From MFD01213-c1 sp963704405 (GTDB lineage: Bacteria > Planctomycetota > Phycisphaerae > Tepidisphaerales > Tepidisphaeraceae), in NCBI GenBank assembly GCA_963704405.1, contig OY969903.1:124001-188000 (forward strand): a DNA stretch of 64,000 nt. The letters are read 5' to 3'. The number at the start of each line of letters is the position of its first letter. Position 1 is the first letter of the stretch. The translations under genes and the position numbers were made by a program. Below, one piece after another: positions 55,001 to 63,344 of the stretch. Under the pieces are notes generated by a model. It made no database searches. It had not been told where the DNA came from and saw only the letters and a list, made by a program, of their open reading frames with translations.

Positions 55001-55359
55001 AACGCCTGGCCACCAGGCAAGCCGAAATCCGCAACACCGCTGAGCGCCTCAACCTGCAATACCAGCTTGGCCGCTTCGATAACTTCAAGCTTTTAGAATC
55101 GATCGCAATGATGCGCCGGGTGGAATCCGATCTAACTGCCAACCGCTACCAAACCGCCCTCCGCCGCCGCGATATTCTGCTGGACGACATGGACACGTCG
55201 CATCTCCTGCTCTCCGGCCGCATTCACGTGCAGCAGGACACCACACCATCGACAAGCCTGAAAACCCAGCAGGATTTAAACGATGCCATGAAAGGCGAGC
55301 TCCCTCCCGCATGGAGCGATGCCCTCAAGGAATACTACAAAAAACTCGCCGCACAGTAG
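52048..55359 (+). CDS. DUF4175 family membrane protein
   Basis: From ATG 52048 the product has about 1103 residues. Two membrane helices lie near the N-terminus (GAILWGTLLITASWIASLAA, GWIWLILVTWLATLLTGAIL) and a third at about residue 160 (SLLLCAPLILIALFLPRPFL). A periplasmic beta-rich part follows (SYRIEHIDQPVKYRLDIGG, ITPPAYTRKPP), then long helices and coiled coil, a Gly-rich stretch (about residues 890-970), and a helical end. DUF4175 proteins are large planctomycete and proteobacterial proteins of unknown function. Upstream in-frame codons are the translation of a hairpin repeat and are not used. Confidence 0.82.
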   Translation: MSQLAPHPTYALIEDHLDAIGQKYRAQRIVRGAILWGTLLITASWIASLAAHFVGDASASRGGWIWLILVTWLATLLTGAILWIIRPLLIRPHAVEIARLLETRVAGLHNGLTNSIFLAQADDLHTSPWLPQIFDEVQASILAHPTGQAVRFSDLHPLAIRSLLLCAPLILIALFLPRPFLHGWEQLFHPEVFVPQLADTHIDDVQPGDVTLIAGQPLEISATARGPQAPPPAKLIFDNQSSAALLPPARLNDKIRYSYRIEHIDQPVKYRLDIGGSQTRWFTVQVVHQIKLTQLIIKITPPAYTRKPPTVLALVPDQIENTPVVAPQGSVINLFTTVDVSVNGAMLQLADHPPAALASNLAKLGFSGSFPVTTDTPVGILLTDGAGQIIAKLPEQPLVIHCTKDIAPAIEMRWPTQDTAIALQADVKIQATLKDDYGISSARILLAAGPDAPLIPVTTLNYPANPASIDLATALDLKPDIRKHGSSIRVQVEATDDRDLAASPASSSASTTGEDSSADPGGPQTTASAIYEIKFRDPELIAAEQQESADKLRAVLMRMLKTQQDLHSQTIACRPGQMPLVKKISAGQVDLRALMQSTADTFTFDASNQVIRKTLLVLAINPAKDAVDLSAALFTAKDPKEQNRLSSELQTRQRRIISTLESMLALLNSSPEPATQPATRQGDQLLSKPDAFRKLDEQLKQYMKEQQRILDQTAGLAKKPVDNFDDRDKKLLADLLQQQDKLDAFMKAAISDFSKLAEQDMSNASLLKDAMAIYSEVTMAKGALSEKAMEIAVPAEESGLEGAKELSSNLEKWLMDKPDRQQWTQEELPTKSDTPMPELPKELDDMVGELMEQQEDLFDQMEDMNANITDSADKGIGWDAADGPIADMSAKGVTGNQLPNNNEMGGRSGEGRSGRSQGEFVGDSAVGKGGRNTPTRLDPTPFQQGQINDTSKDPVGGATGGGKMSGQGAAGLEGPVPPKLQEGLKRLATRQAEIRNTAERLNLQYQLGRFDNFKLLESIAMMRRVESDLTANRYQTALRRRDILLDDMDTSHLLLSGRIHVQQDTTPSTSLKTQQDLNDAMKGELPPAWSDALKEYYKKLAAQ

Positions 55360-55470
55360 CAGCAGGACCAGCACTCCATCGCGGCTGCCGGCCAGGGAGG
55401 CAGAACGACATCGATCAATTTCGTTTTCTCTGGTTACTGATCCAGTGCCGCGCCCGGAAAACCGAAAAAA

Positions 55471-56781
55471 TCACTTCCCCGCATCATTAATCCCCTTCGC
55501 ATATCCCGTCATCTCCAAATACCCCTCTCCTGCATGTTCCCCTTTTTCATCGATCACCTCCGCCGCCCCTTCAAAATATGTCACGTCCGTAGAATCTGAA
55601 GTCGTCAGCTCCTGCCCCGGCATCTCGCTTTTCACTGTGATCGACGGAAATCCCTTAACGCGCACCTTCCATTGCTGCGGATAACTCCCCCCGCTCGCAG
55701 GACTTTTCCAATCCTTCGAAGGCTCAATCGCCAACTCATCCGCCGACAAATACCGCGGCTGCCCATCAGCGCCCACGCGCGTGCCCGAAAGATAATCCGT
55801 TTCACCGCTGCGACGCCGCAGGCGATAAATCATCAAATCCGTCCCGTCGGTCAGTTGCAGCCCCATCCAATCCCATCCCACCTGGTCCTTTCCCAGCGCA
55901 TTGCTGGAAAATTCATGGTCCATCCAGCTCAAACCATCAACCTGATACGTCTTCCCTTCAACGCTCAACGTCCCCGCCGTCTTCAATCGGGTCATGGAAT
56001 AATAATATGATGCCTGCCCCGCCTCGCGGCCCTTGGCGTTCACACCGCCCGGGCCTTCCAGAAATGGCCCGCGGCCGTCCGTGCAAACCAGATCCATCGC
56101 AAAATCCTTCTCCGCCGCATGAAGTGCGATTGATTTGTCCCCGCCCTCGTTCAATTTCGCCGACCAGTCGAGCAGTTGCACATCAAGTGTCTGGTCCGCC
56201 GCATAAGCAAGCCCCGGCCTGGCCCGCTCCAGCCGATCTTTAAACACAAATGTCTTCCCCCCAATATCCGACACCGCGGCGTGCGCAAAATAAACATCGC
56301 TCATCCCCCACTGGCTCTCCCGCTCCGCCTTCCTCGGCACAAACGCGCTGCGAAAAAATGTAAGCTGATACCCAAACCGCCGGCCCGCCGAGTCGCGGAG
56401 GTTCCCGGTGAAATACCACCACTCAATCTTAAACCCATCATGCCGGCCATGGTCTTTCGGAAACGTCCATTCACGCGGACCAAGCGCTTCTTGAAACACC
56501 GGCTCCGCGGCGACCGCCGTAATGGAAAACAAGAGAACAAAATGCGCCGCCAAAAGGCCAATACGCCAGGGTAAGACCAGAGAATACAGGGAGAAGAAAA
56601 AGGGATTGTTATAGTGAGATTTTCGTTGTCGATGGGTGTGATCCCATGGCACAGGCGTCCCGCCCGTGTCGAACACCGTCAGGCCCTGGCGAGATGCCTG
56701 TGCTGCAAAATTAGTAACCGTATCTCTCACCATTTTTCCTCTTACCTTGGCGGTCCTGGCGTCTTGGCAGCGCATTTTCAT
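55471..56781 (-). CDS. AttH/CrtC-like lipocalin-type exported protein
   Basis: The mature part, from AAEPVFQEALGPREWTFPKD, has the CrtC/AttH double-barrel pattern: KIEWWYFTGNLRDSAGRRFG, YQLTFFRSAFVPR, DGLSWMDHEFSSNALGKDQV and GWDWMGLQLTDGTDLMIYRL. AttH proteins go with an ABC transporter of FtsX type, as here; CrtC itself hydrates carotenoids. The ATG at 56781 follows directly after the permease stop and five bases after GGGGAG, so I accept it. The first ~90 residues then come from a long hairpin repeat: a basic part, a loop, and the hydrophobic core SLYSLVLPWRIGLLAAHFVL. Confidence 0.8.
   Translation of the reverse strand: MKMRCQDARTAKVRGKMVRDTVTNFAAQASRQGLTVFDTGGTPVPWDHTHRQRKSHYNNPFFFSLYSLVLPWRIGLLAAHFVLLFSITAVAAEPVFQEALGPREWTFPKDHGRHDGFKIEWWYFTGNLRDSAGRRFGYQLTFFRSAFVPRKAERESQWGMSDVYFAHAAVSDIGGKTFVFKDRLERARPGLAYAADQTLDVQLLDWSAKLNEGGDKSIALHAAEKDFAMDLVCTDGRGPFLEGPGGVNAKGREAGQASYYYSMTRLKTAGTLSVEGKTYQVDGLSWMDHEFSSNALGKDQVGWDWMGLQLTDGTDLMIYRLRRRSGETDYLSGTRVGADGQPRYLSADELAIEPSKDWKSPASGGSYPQQWKVRVKGFPSITVKSEMPGQELTTSDSTDVTYFEGAAEVIDEKGEHAGEGYLEMTGYAKGINDAGK
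56545..56773. repeat. Long imperfect hairpin inside the AttH-like 5' coding region
   Basis: The outer arms are 56545-56603 (GCCGCCAAAAGGCCAATACG and on) and 56730-56773 (CCATTTTTCCTCTTACCTTG, ending TCTTGGCAGCGC), imperfect complements. Inside lies a second hairpin, GGCACAGGCGTCCCGCC with GGCGAGATGCCTGTGC (about 56648-56703). The word CGCCAAGACGCC recalls the hairpin at 36395. Confidence 0.7.
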
Positions 56782-59319
56782 TCATTCTCCCCGCAAACTC
56801 ACCCCCGGCGGTATCGATCTCAATCTCACAATCGGATACACCGCCGCCAAAATCGCCGCCACGGTCGCCAGCAGAAAATTCTCCACCCAAAACCGTGGCT
56901 GCCCATGTGTAGGAATGCTCCATCCAAACGATCGATACTGAATCACATATGCCAGCACATACGCCAGGATCGTCCCCGCCACCGGAGCCACGACCGCTGA
57001 CGCCCAGGCAATCAGCACGCCTTGCCCGAGGACCCACGCCGCCGTCTGCCTGCCCGACATCCCGACCGCCGCCAGGATGCTGTAATCGCGCCGCCGCGCC
57101 AGCGCCAGTGCCACAAGCGATCCCGCCAATCCGCAGAACGCGACGCCTCCGGAAAGCCAGGTGAGCACTTCGGTCACCTTGAAGGTGCGATCGAAAACCG
57201 TCATCGCTTCGGTCTTGATCTGATCGAGGCTGTTTACAACCACCGGAAACTGCCGGCGAAGCTCTCCCGCCCAGCGATCCGCCAGCTCCGTGCGATTCAC
57301 TCCTGTTGCGATGCTCACATGCAGCGACGTCAGCAAATCATCCCGCCAATCGGCGGCGTACGTCCGCCGATCGATCATGACCTGCCCGCGCTCCGTCCCA
57401 AAATCATAGAAAACTCCAAACACATGAAACCGATGCGGCCCCGTCGGGGACCCAATTTCCATCGAATCGCCCGCCACCAGCTTCATCCGTCCCGCCAGCG
57501 GCTCGCTCACCACCACATCCGCCGACGGATCAAACACCGCCCGGCTGTCCGCCATCGATTTCATCGGCAACGTCTTCAGCGTCCGCGTCACATCCGTCGC
57601 AAACAGCAGCGTCGGTTTCCCGCCGAGCGCGATGTCCCGCGAGCGATTTTCAACCACCACCTTCGCCTCAGGCTGCGCCATCACCCACGCCCGCACGCGC
57701 GGATCAAGCGTGGCGTCCACCTTGTGCCTCAGAAGCAATTCCGGCCCTATAAAAACATCTGCCGCAAATCTCTGCCCCATCCAGTCTGCCAGCGAATTGC
57801 GAAATGAACTCACCATCGTCCGCACACCAATATTCATCGACATCGCCAGCATCGTCGCCGCCACCGCCACGCCCGTGATGCCCAGCGCCCGCGCCACTTC
57901 ACCGGCGGCCATCTGCATGGGCAGCAGTTGCGCCCACCGGCCCAACGCATCAACAATCCAGCACCCCGCCTTGGTGATCCACGGACAAACCAATGCAAAC
58001 CCGATCGCTACCAGCAGCGCCATTGCAAAACCCGCCAGCGGCGAATTCCCCGGCAGCAGATAAACGCCATAACTGACCGCCAGCAGCCCCACCCCGCCGA
58101 TCAGCAATACAACCGCCGACCATCGCGTCGCCCGCCGCCGCTCGGTTTCGCGAAACGCATTCACCGGCGGCGTCCGCGAAGCCTGCACCAGCGGCGCCAA
58201 CGCGCCGATCAAGCAACTTCCCGTCGCGACCGCCAATCCCTTCCCCCACATCGCCGCGTCCAGCCGCACAGGCAAAGGCCGGATCGCCGCATATAAATCA
58301 TTGATCGTCGTCGCGACATATCCGACCAGCACTCGCGACAGCGCCCACCCTCCAAGCACCCCCAGCACACCGCCGACAACCGAAAACAACACTGCCTCCG
58401 TCACATATAACCCGCCCAGTTGCGCCCGCGATCCGCCAAGACATCGCAGAATCCCCAGGCTCGTTGCCCGTTGCTTCACCGAAATAAGCATGCTGTTGTA
58501 CACAATAAACACCGCGACAAAGCTCGCCATCAGCGACAGCGCATTCAGATTCAGGCGATATGATTGAATCAGTTGCGCCAGCGATTCGCTCCGCTGCTGC
58601 GTCGATCGAAGCTCCAGGCCCGCCGGCAGTGCCGCGGTCAGCACTGCCGCCTCATCCGCGCTTTCAAGTACGGTATCAATCCGATCGATCCTGCCGATCG
58701 AGTCGGCCAATTCCTGCGCCGTCGCCAGGTCTGCAACAATAATGCTCGTCAACTGCGACCTCGCCACGCCGCTCGGTTGAATGATGCCGGCAACATGCGC
58801 CCAAAGCCTCCGCGCCCCGACCGTCAACCGCACGTCTGCTCCCGGCCGCACACCCAGGCGCCGGGCCAATTCATCCACCAGCACAATCTGCCCCGGCTCG
58901 GTCAGGAATTGCCGAAACGCCACTTCATCAAGCGATGACTGCATCTTGGTGAAAGAGCGAAGTGACCGCTCCGAAAAAACATCGACCCCAATTAACCGCC
59001 CCAGCACATCCGCATGTCCATCGCCGCCGATCAGCACCCCGCGATCCATCACCGGAGCCAGCGGAAACGGCAGCTTCTTCTTCAGCAGTCCCACATATGC
59101 CTCATCGCTGATCGTCCCCTCCTCCGAAAAGATGCTGTGCGTCGATCGCTCGGCGAGCGAGTTCACCGCGCCGCTGAAGCTTTCCACGCACGCTGACACC
59201 GCCGAATCAATCGCCACCACTACTGCCACCCCCAGCGCCACGCCAATCAAACAAAGCGCCATCTCCAGCCGATGCTGGCGGAAATGCCCAACGATTAACT
59301 TGCTGAAGAACCCGATCAC
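56782..59319 (-). CDS. FtsX-type permease with two FtsX domains (AttF/G-like)
   Basis: The 845-residue protein has an N-terminal helix (MALCLIGVALGVAVVVAIDS), a periplasmic domain and an FtsX helix set (LNALSLMASFVAVFIVYNSM, VTEAVLFSVVGGVLGVLGGW). A central helix pair follows (WSAVVLLIGGVGLLAVSYGV), then a second periplasmic domain and a second FtsX set ending LAYVLAYVIQYR. It ends in SIPPGVSLRGE. It overlaps the ATPase gene by four bases, so the two are coupled. By context it is the membrane part of an AttEFGH-like exporter. Confidence 0.87.
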   Translation of the reverse strand: MIGFFSKLIVGHFRQHRLEMALCLIGVALGVAVVVAIDSAVSACVESFSGAVNSLAERSTHSIFSEEGTISDEAYVGLLKKKLPFPLAPVMDRGVLIGGDGHADVLGRLIGVDVFSERSLRSFTKMQSSLDEVAFRQFLTEPGQIVLVDELARRLGVRPGADVRLTVGARRLWAHVAGIIQPSGVARSQLTSIIVADLATAQELADSIGRIDRIDTVLESADEAAVLTAALPAGLELRSTQQRSESLAQLIQSYRLNLNALSLMASFVAVFIVYNSMLISVKQRATSLGILRCLGGSRAQLGGLYVTEAVLFSVVGGVLGVLGGWALSRVLVGYVATTINDLYAAIRPLPVRLDAAMWGKGLAVATGSCLIGALAPLVQASRTPPVNAFRETERRRATRWSAVVLLIGGVGLLAVSYGVYLLPGNSPLAGFAMALLVAIGFALVCPWITKAGCWIVDALGRWAQLLPMQMAAGEVARALGITGVAVAATMLAMSMNIGVRTMVSSFRNSLADWMGQRFAADVFIGPELLLRHKVDATLDPRVRAWVMAQPEAKVVVENRSRDIALGGKPTLLFATDVTRTLKTLPMKSMADSRAVFDPSADVVVSEPLAGRMKLVAGDSMEIGSPTGPHRFHVFGVFYDFGTERGQVMIDRRTYAADWRDDLLTSLHVSIATGVNRTELADRWAGELRRQFPVVVNSLDQIKTEAMTVFDRTFKVTEVLTWLSGGVAFCGLAGSLVALALARRRDYSILAAVGMSGRQTAAWVLGQGVLIAWASAVVAPVAGTILAYVLAYVIQYRSFGWSIPTHGQPRFWVENFLLATVAAILAAVYPIVRLRSIPPGVSLRGE

Positions 59320-60128
59320 GCCCCCACCCCCAGCGCCTGATCTGTAGCATTCGGTTCGATGGTTCCCACCTGCACCGCCCCGCTGCTGCTGACAATCCGC
59401 CCGTCGCTCAAGACAATGCGGTCCTCGCAGCGCTCCGCCGCCTCATCTGAATGGGTGGCGATGATGACTGTCGCGCCAAATTCCCGCCGAAGCTCCGCCA
59501 ACAGATCCAGGATTACCCGCCCGGTCTGTGCATCCAGGTTTCCCGTCGGCTCATCCGCCAGCAGCAGATCGGGCCGATGCACAATCGCCCGCGCCAGCGC
59601 CACCCGCTGCTGCTGTCCCCCGGAAAGTTCATCCGGATATCGCCTGGCCTTCTCCCCCACGCCCAGCCGATCCAGCAGCGAATGAATTTCCCGCCGGCGA
59701 TCTGCCGTCAGCGCCCGGTCCAGCGTCCACGGCACAGCGACGTTATCAAACACAGTCAGGCTCGGCACCAGATGAAACGACTGAAACACATACCCAAGCC
59801 GCCGCCGCCGAAACAGCGCCAGTTCCGCATCCGACAATCTCGCCAGATCCGTCCCTCCAATCCGAATCGTGCCCGCCGTCGGCCGATCCACCGCTCCCAG
59901 TAAATTCAGCAATGTGCTCTTTCCCGACCCGCTTCTTCCCAGCAGCGCCACCGATCTGCCCCGCCCGATCCGCAACGACAATTCCTGCAACGCCGTAAAT
60001 TCCCCCGCCCCGGCTCCATATGTCTTGCGCACGCTTTGTGCCGTCACGATCGCATCACCAGGCTCGCTCGGGTGTGCTCGATCGTCAGAATCAATCCTTT
60101 GCCGAATAGTAGAAATGCTCTCCATCAT
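59316..60128 (-). CDS. ABC ATPase, LolD/AttE-like
   Basis: Complete ATPase motifs: Walker A GRSGSGKSTLLNLLG, FVFQSFHLVPSLTVFDNVAV with Q-loop, signature LSGGQQQRVALARAIV, Walker B LLLADEPTGNLD and His switch THSDEAAE. The class is that of MacB/LolD ATPases, which pair with FtsX-type permeases. It leads the unit ATPase, permease, AttH-like protein. A start at 60125 (MES) is equally possible. Confidence 0.9.
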   Translation of the reverse strand: MMESISTIRQRIDSDDRAHPSEPGDAIVTAQSVRKTYGAGAGEFTALQELSLRIGRGRSVALLGRSGSGKSTLLNLLGAVDRPTAGTIRIGGTDLARLSDAELALFRRRRLGYVFQSFHLVPSLTVFDNVAVPWTLDRALTADRRREIHSLLDRLGVGEKARRYPDELSGGQQQRVALARAIVHRPDLLLADEPTGNLDAQTGRVILDLLAELRREFGATVIIATHSDEAAERCEDRIVLSDGRIVSSSGAVQVGTIEPNATDQALGVGA

Positions 60129-60159
60129 TTGTCATTGTATGCATCGTCGCTCCCCGCCA

Positions 60160-61209
60160 TCATTCCAGCAGCGACTCCGCCAATTCCCTCACCCCCGAAC
60201 ACTGCTCCGCGCCCTCGCCTTCCGAATCTCTCCACTCCAGAAATCTGGAAATAATCTCCTCAAACTCCGCAATCGAATTCACCATCCGCATCTCATCGCG
60301 CAACATGCGGCAAGGCTGCATCGTCTTGGCGTACCAGCTCACGCGCTTGCGGAATTCCACCAGCGCCGGCCGCTCGCCGCGATAGCGGACCATGTTGTGG
60401 AAATGATCGCGCATTAACTGGCATTTCTCTTCCAGCGACGGCGCCGCAGGAATCTTGCCGGTCGTCAAATAGCTCCATGTATCGCGAAAGATCCACGGCA
60501 TCGACAGCGCTGCGCGGCCGATCATCACACCGGCGCATTTGGTGTATTCGATCATCCGTTTCGCATCGGCCGGCGAGCGGACATCGCCGTTGCCGATTAC
60601 TGGAATCGATCGAACCGCCGCCACCACCTCGGCGATTCCATCCAGCCTGGCCGCGCCGGCGAATTTCATTTCCGTCGTGCGGCCATGGATCGTAATGAGC
60701 CGCACTCCCGCCTCTTCCAGCCGCCGAGCCAGTTGCGGCGCGACGATGCAGGAGTCATCCCACCCCAGCCGCAGCTTCGCCGTCAGCGGCGTATGCTGAA
60801 GCACGCGTACAATCCGCTCCACCATCCGCATCGTATTCTCCGGATCGCAAAGCAGCTTGCTCCCACCGTCGCGCTTGGTGATTTTGTCGACGGGGCAACC
60901 CATGTTGATATCAATCACATGCGCCCCCCGGTCCTCCGCCCAGCGCGCCGCCTCACAAAGCAGCTCGACATTCCCCCCATAAAGCTGCATGCAAAGCGGC
61001 GAATCCGCCTCACACGTCATCGCCAGTTCCATCGACTTGCGGTTTTCCCGAAGGACCCCCTCCGGACAAAGCAGATCGGTGCACGCCATCCCAACACCCC
61101 CGCAGGACCGCGCAACAAGCCGAAATGAAAGGTCGCAATACCCCGCAATCGGCGCAAGCAAGAGGTTGGTTTGAAGCTGAACCGAACCTATTCGAAGCGG
61201 CACGACCAC
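60160..61209 (-). CDS. dus: tRNA-dihydrouridine synthase
   Basis: The FMN enzyme reduces uridine to dihydrouridine in tRNA. Seen are LLLAPIAGYCDLSFRLVARS, the catalytic Cys in DINMGCPVDKITKRDGGSKL, VRLITIHGRTTEMKFAG and IPVIGNGDVRSPADAKRMIE with the phosphate-binding end GVMIGRAALSMPWIF. The DusB-like C-terminus is present. I place the start at GTG 61209, seven bases after GGAAG; the upstream reading has no similarity. Confidence 0.88.
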   Translation of the reverse strand: MVVPLRIGSVQLQTNLLLAPIAGYCDLSFRLVARSCGGVGMACTDLLCPEGVLRENRKSMELAMTCEADSPLCMQLYGGNVELLCEAARWAEDRGAHVIDINMGCPVDKITKRDGGSKLLCDPENTMRMVERIVRVLQHTPLTAKLRLGWDDSCIVAPQLARRLEEAGVRLITIHGRTTEMKFAGAARLDGIAEVVAAVRSIPVIGNGDVRSPADAKRMIEYTKCAGVMIGRAALSMPWIFRDTWSYLTTGKIPAAPSLEEKCQLMRDHFHNMVRYRGERPALVEFRKRVSWYAKTMQPCRMLRDEMRMVNSIAEFEEIISRFLEWRDSEGEGAEQCSGVRELAESLLE

Positions 61210-61516
61210 TAAATATCTTCCGTTAAGTTCACTCGGCTGATCTGGAATACGATCTGTATCTCTCTGTCCGGCACCCACCAGCGCCCCATCCATGACTAAT
61301 CAATCTTTTTAGCCTTCTCCTCGTCTCCATGATGAACAATCCAAACATCATAACTTACATCATGGAATTCCCCACCTCCCCGCCATAAAATTGATGCTGA
61401 TTCCCAGGCAAACGCATGTGGCTCTTACCCTGTACTCTGGAGAAAAGACCGCAGGAGTAAAAGCTACACGGATTGCCCTACGTTAAGAACGGATTCAACC
61501 CAAACCGCAGACACGG

Positions 61517-63298
61517 ATGCAACGCCCCAAACACTGGACGATCGCCGAAGCGCATCCGATGGCCGAAGAACTCGCCGGCCGGCTTAAAATCTCCACGCTC
61601 GTCTCCCAGATTCTCCTCAACCGCGGTGTCATCGGGTTCCAGGATTGCCAGGATTTCCTTCGCCCGAATCTTAAATGCCTGCATGACCCCGCTCTGATGG
61701 CCAACCTCACCGTCGCCTCCGAGCGCATCGCCAAGGCGATTCGTGATAAGGAAAAAATCGTCGTCTACGGCGACTACGACGTCGACGGCATCACCGCCAC
61801 CGCCATCCTGTGGCACGCCATCAAAGTCCTCGGCGGTGTCGTTGACTATTACATCCCTCATCGCATTGAAGAAGGGTATGGCTTAAACGCCGAGGCGGTC
61901 GCTGAAATCTGCGATGCCGGCGCGAAACTCATCATCACCGTAGACTGCGGCGTCACCGCGCTCGGCCCTGCCAAGGTCGCTCGCGACCGCAACGTCCCGC
62001 TCATCATCACCGACCATCACGAATGGCACGAATCCGCCGCCCCGCTCACGACTCCCCAAGACCACGAACCGCTGCTTCCCGATTGCTTCGCGATCGTTCA
62101 CCCGCGCCTGCCCGGGCCTGACGGCAAGCCTTACCCAAACCCCAGTCTCTGCGGCGCCGGCGTCGCATTCAAACTCGCATGGGGCATCGGCATGGCGATG
62201 AGCGGCGCAAACCGCGTCAACGATGAATTCCGATCTTTTCTGCTCGAAGCCACCGGCCTGGCCGCGCTCGGCACAATCGCTGATGTCGTTCCGCTCGTCG
62301 GCGAAAATCGCGTCCTGGCTGCGTATGGTCTTGGAGGTCTGCGCCACAGCCGCCTGACTGGAATCGAAGCGCTGATCGAATCCGCCTCGCTCACCGGCCA
62401 AACGCTTGATGCCTATCATGTCGGTTTCCTGCTCGCTCCGCGCCTCAATGCTTGCGGTCGGATGGGCCACGCCAAGCTCGCGGTCGAACTGCTCACCGAA
62501 GCCTCTCCTGAACGCGCGCTGGAAATTGCCACTTTCCTCGAACAGCAGAACCGCGAGCGCCAGGGAATCGAAAAGCAAATTCTGCAACAAGCATTGGATC
62601 AAGCCGCCGCTCTTGGTTACGACCGCGAAGATTGCCGCGGCATCGTCCTCGGCGCTGAAGGCTGGCATCCTGGTGTGATCGGAATCGTCGCCTCCCGCAT
62701 TGTCGATCGCTTTCATCGCCCGACGGTCATGGTCGCCTTAAACAACGGTCACGGCCAAGGTTCCGGCCGCAGCGTCGCCGGGTTTCACCTGGCCCGCGCC
62801 CTTGAAGCCTGTGGCGATCACCTCATCGCCTATGGTGGTCACGAAATGGCAGCCGGCCTCAAGCTCGACACCCCCAATTTCGAAGCGTTCCGCTCCGCTT
62901 TTTGTGAACATGCGTCCAAATCGCTCACCGCCGAGCAGCTTGTCCCCGAATTAAAACTCGAAGGGATCGCCGACCTGCGCAACGTCAGCCCCGCGCTGGT
63001 GACCGACCTGCAACGTCTCGGCCCCTTCGGCCACGGCAATCGCCGGCCCGTCCTCTGCTGCCGCGACGTAACGATTGCCGCCCCGGCGCGCCGCGTTGGC
63101 AAGAGCGGCGACCATCTGCAACTTTTCATCCGCCAGGGCAACGCCACGATGAAGTGTATTGCGTTCAACGCGGGCCAATGGTTCGACCGCCTCCAACCCG
63201 GCACGCGGTTAGATTTAGCTGTTGAGCCTACGCTGAATGAATTTAATGGCCGCAGCAGTGTGGAGTTGGAAATCAAAGACCTGCAAATCGCCGGATGA
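61517..63298 (+). CDS. recJ: Single-stranded-DNA-specific exonuclease RecJ
   Basis: The 593-residue protein has the DHH phosphoesterase motifs: motif I IVVYGDYDVDGITATAILW, motif II IITVDCGVTA, motif III LIITDHHEWH. The DHHA1 domain shows GWHPGVIGIVASRIVDRFHR and GSGRSVAGFHLARALEACG, with GGHEMAAGLKL. A C-terminal OB-like part follows (LGPFGHGNRRPVLCCRDVTI). It degrades single-stranded DNA 5'-3' in recombination and repair. Length and motif order are normal. Confidence 0.94.
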   Translation: MQRPKHWTIAEAHPMAEELAGRLKISTLVSQILLNRGVIGFQDCQDFLRPNLKCLHDPALMANLTVASERIAKAIRDKEKIVVYGDYDVDGITATAILWHAIKVLGGVVDYYIPHRIEEGYGLNAEAVAEICDAGAKLIITVDCGVTALGPAKVARDRNVPLIITDHHEWHESAAPLTTPQDHEPLLPDCFAIVHPRLPGPDGKPYPNPSLCGAGVAFKLAWGIGMAMSGANRVNDEFRSFLLEATGLAALGTIADVVPLVGENRVLAAYGLGGLRHSRLTGIEALIESASLTGQTLDAYHVGFLLAPRLNACGRMGHAKLAVELLTEASPERALEIATFLEQQNRERQGIEKQILQQALDQAAALGYDREDCRGIVLGAEGWHPGVIGIVASRIVDRFHRPTVMVALNNGHGQGSGRSVAGFHLARALEACGDHLIAYGGHEMAAGLKLDTPNFEAFRSAFCEHASKSLTAEQLVPELKLEGIADLRNVSPALVTDLQRLGPFGHGNRRPVLCCRDVTIAAPARRVGKSGDHLQLFIRQGNATMKCIAFNAGQWFDRLQPGTRLDLAVEPTLNEFNGRSSVELEIKDLQIAG

Positions 63299-63344
63299 TG
63301 CGGTGAGCCGCGCCTTTCAAACTACCCTTCTTGCGCTCCACCCC

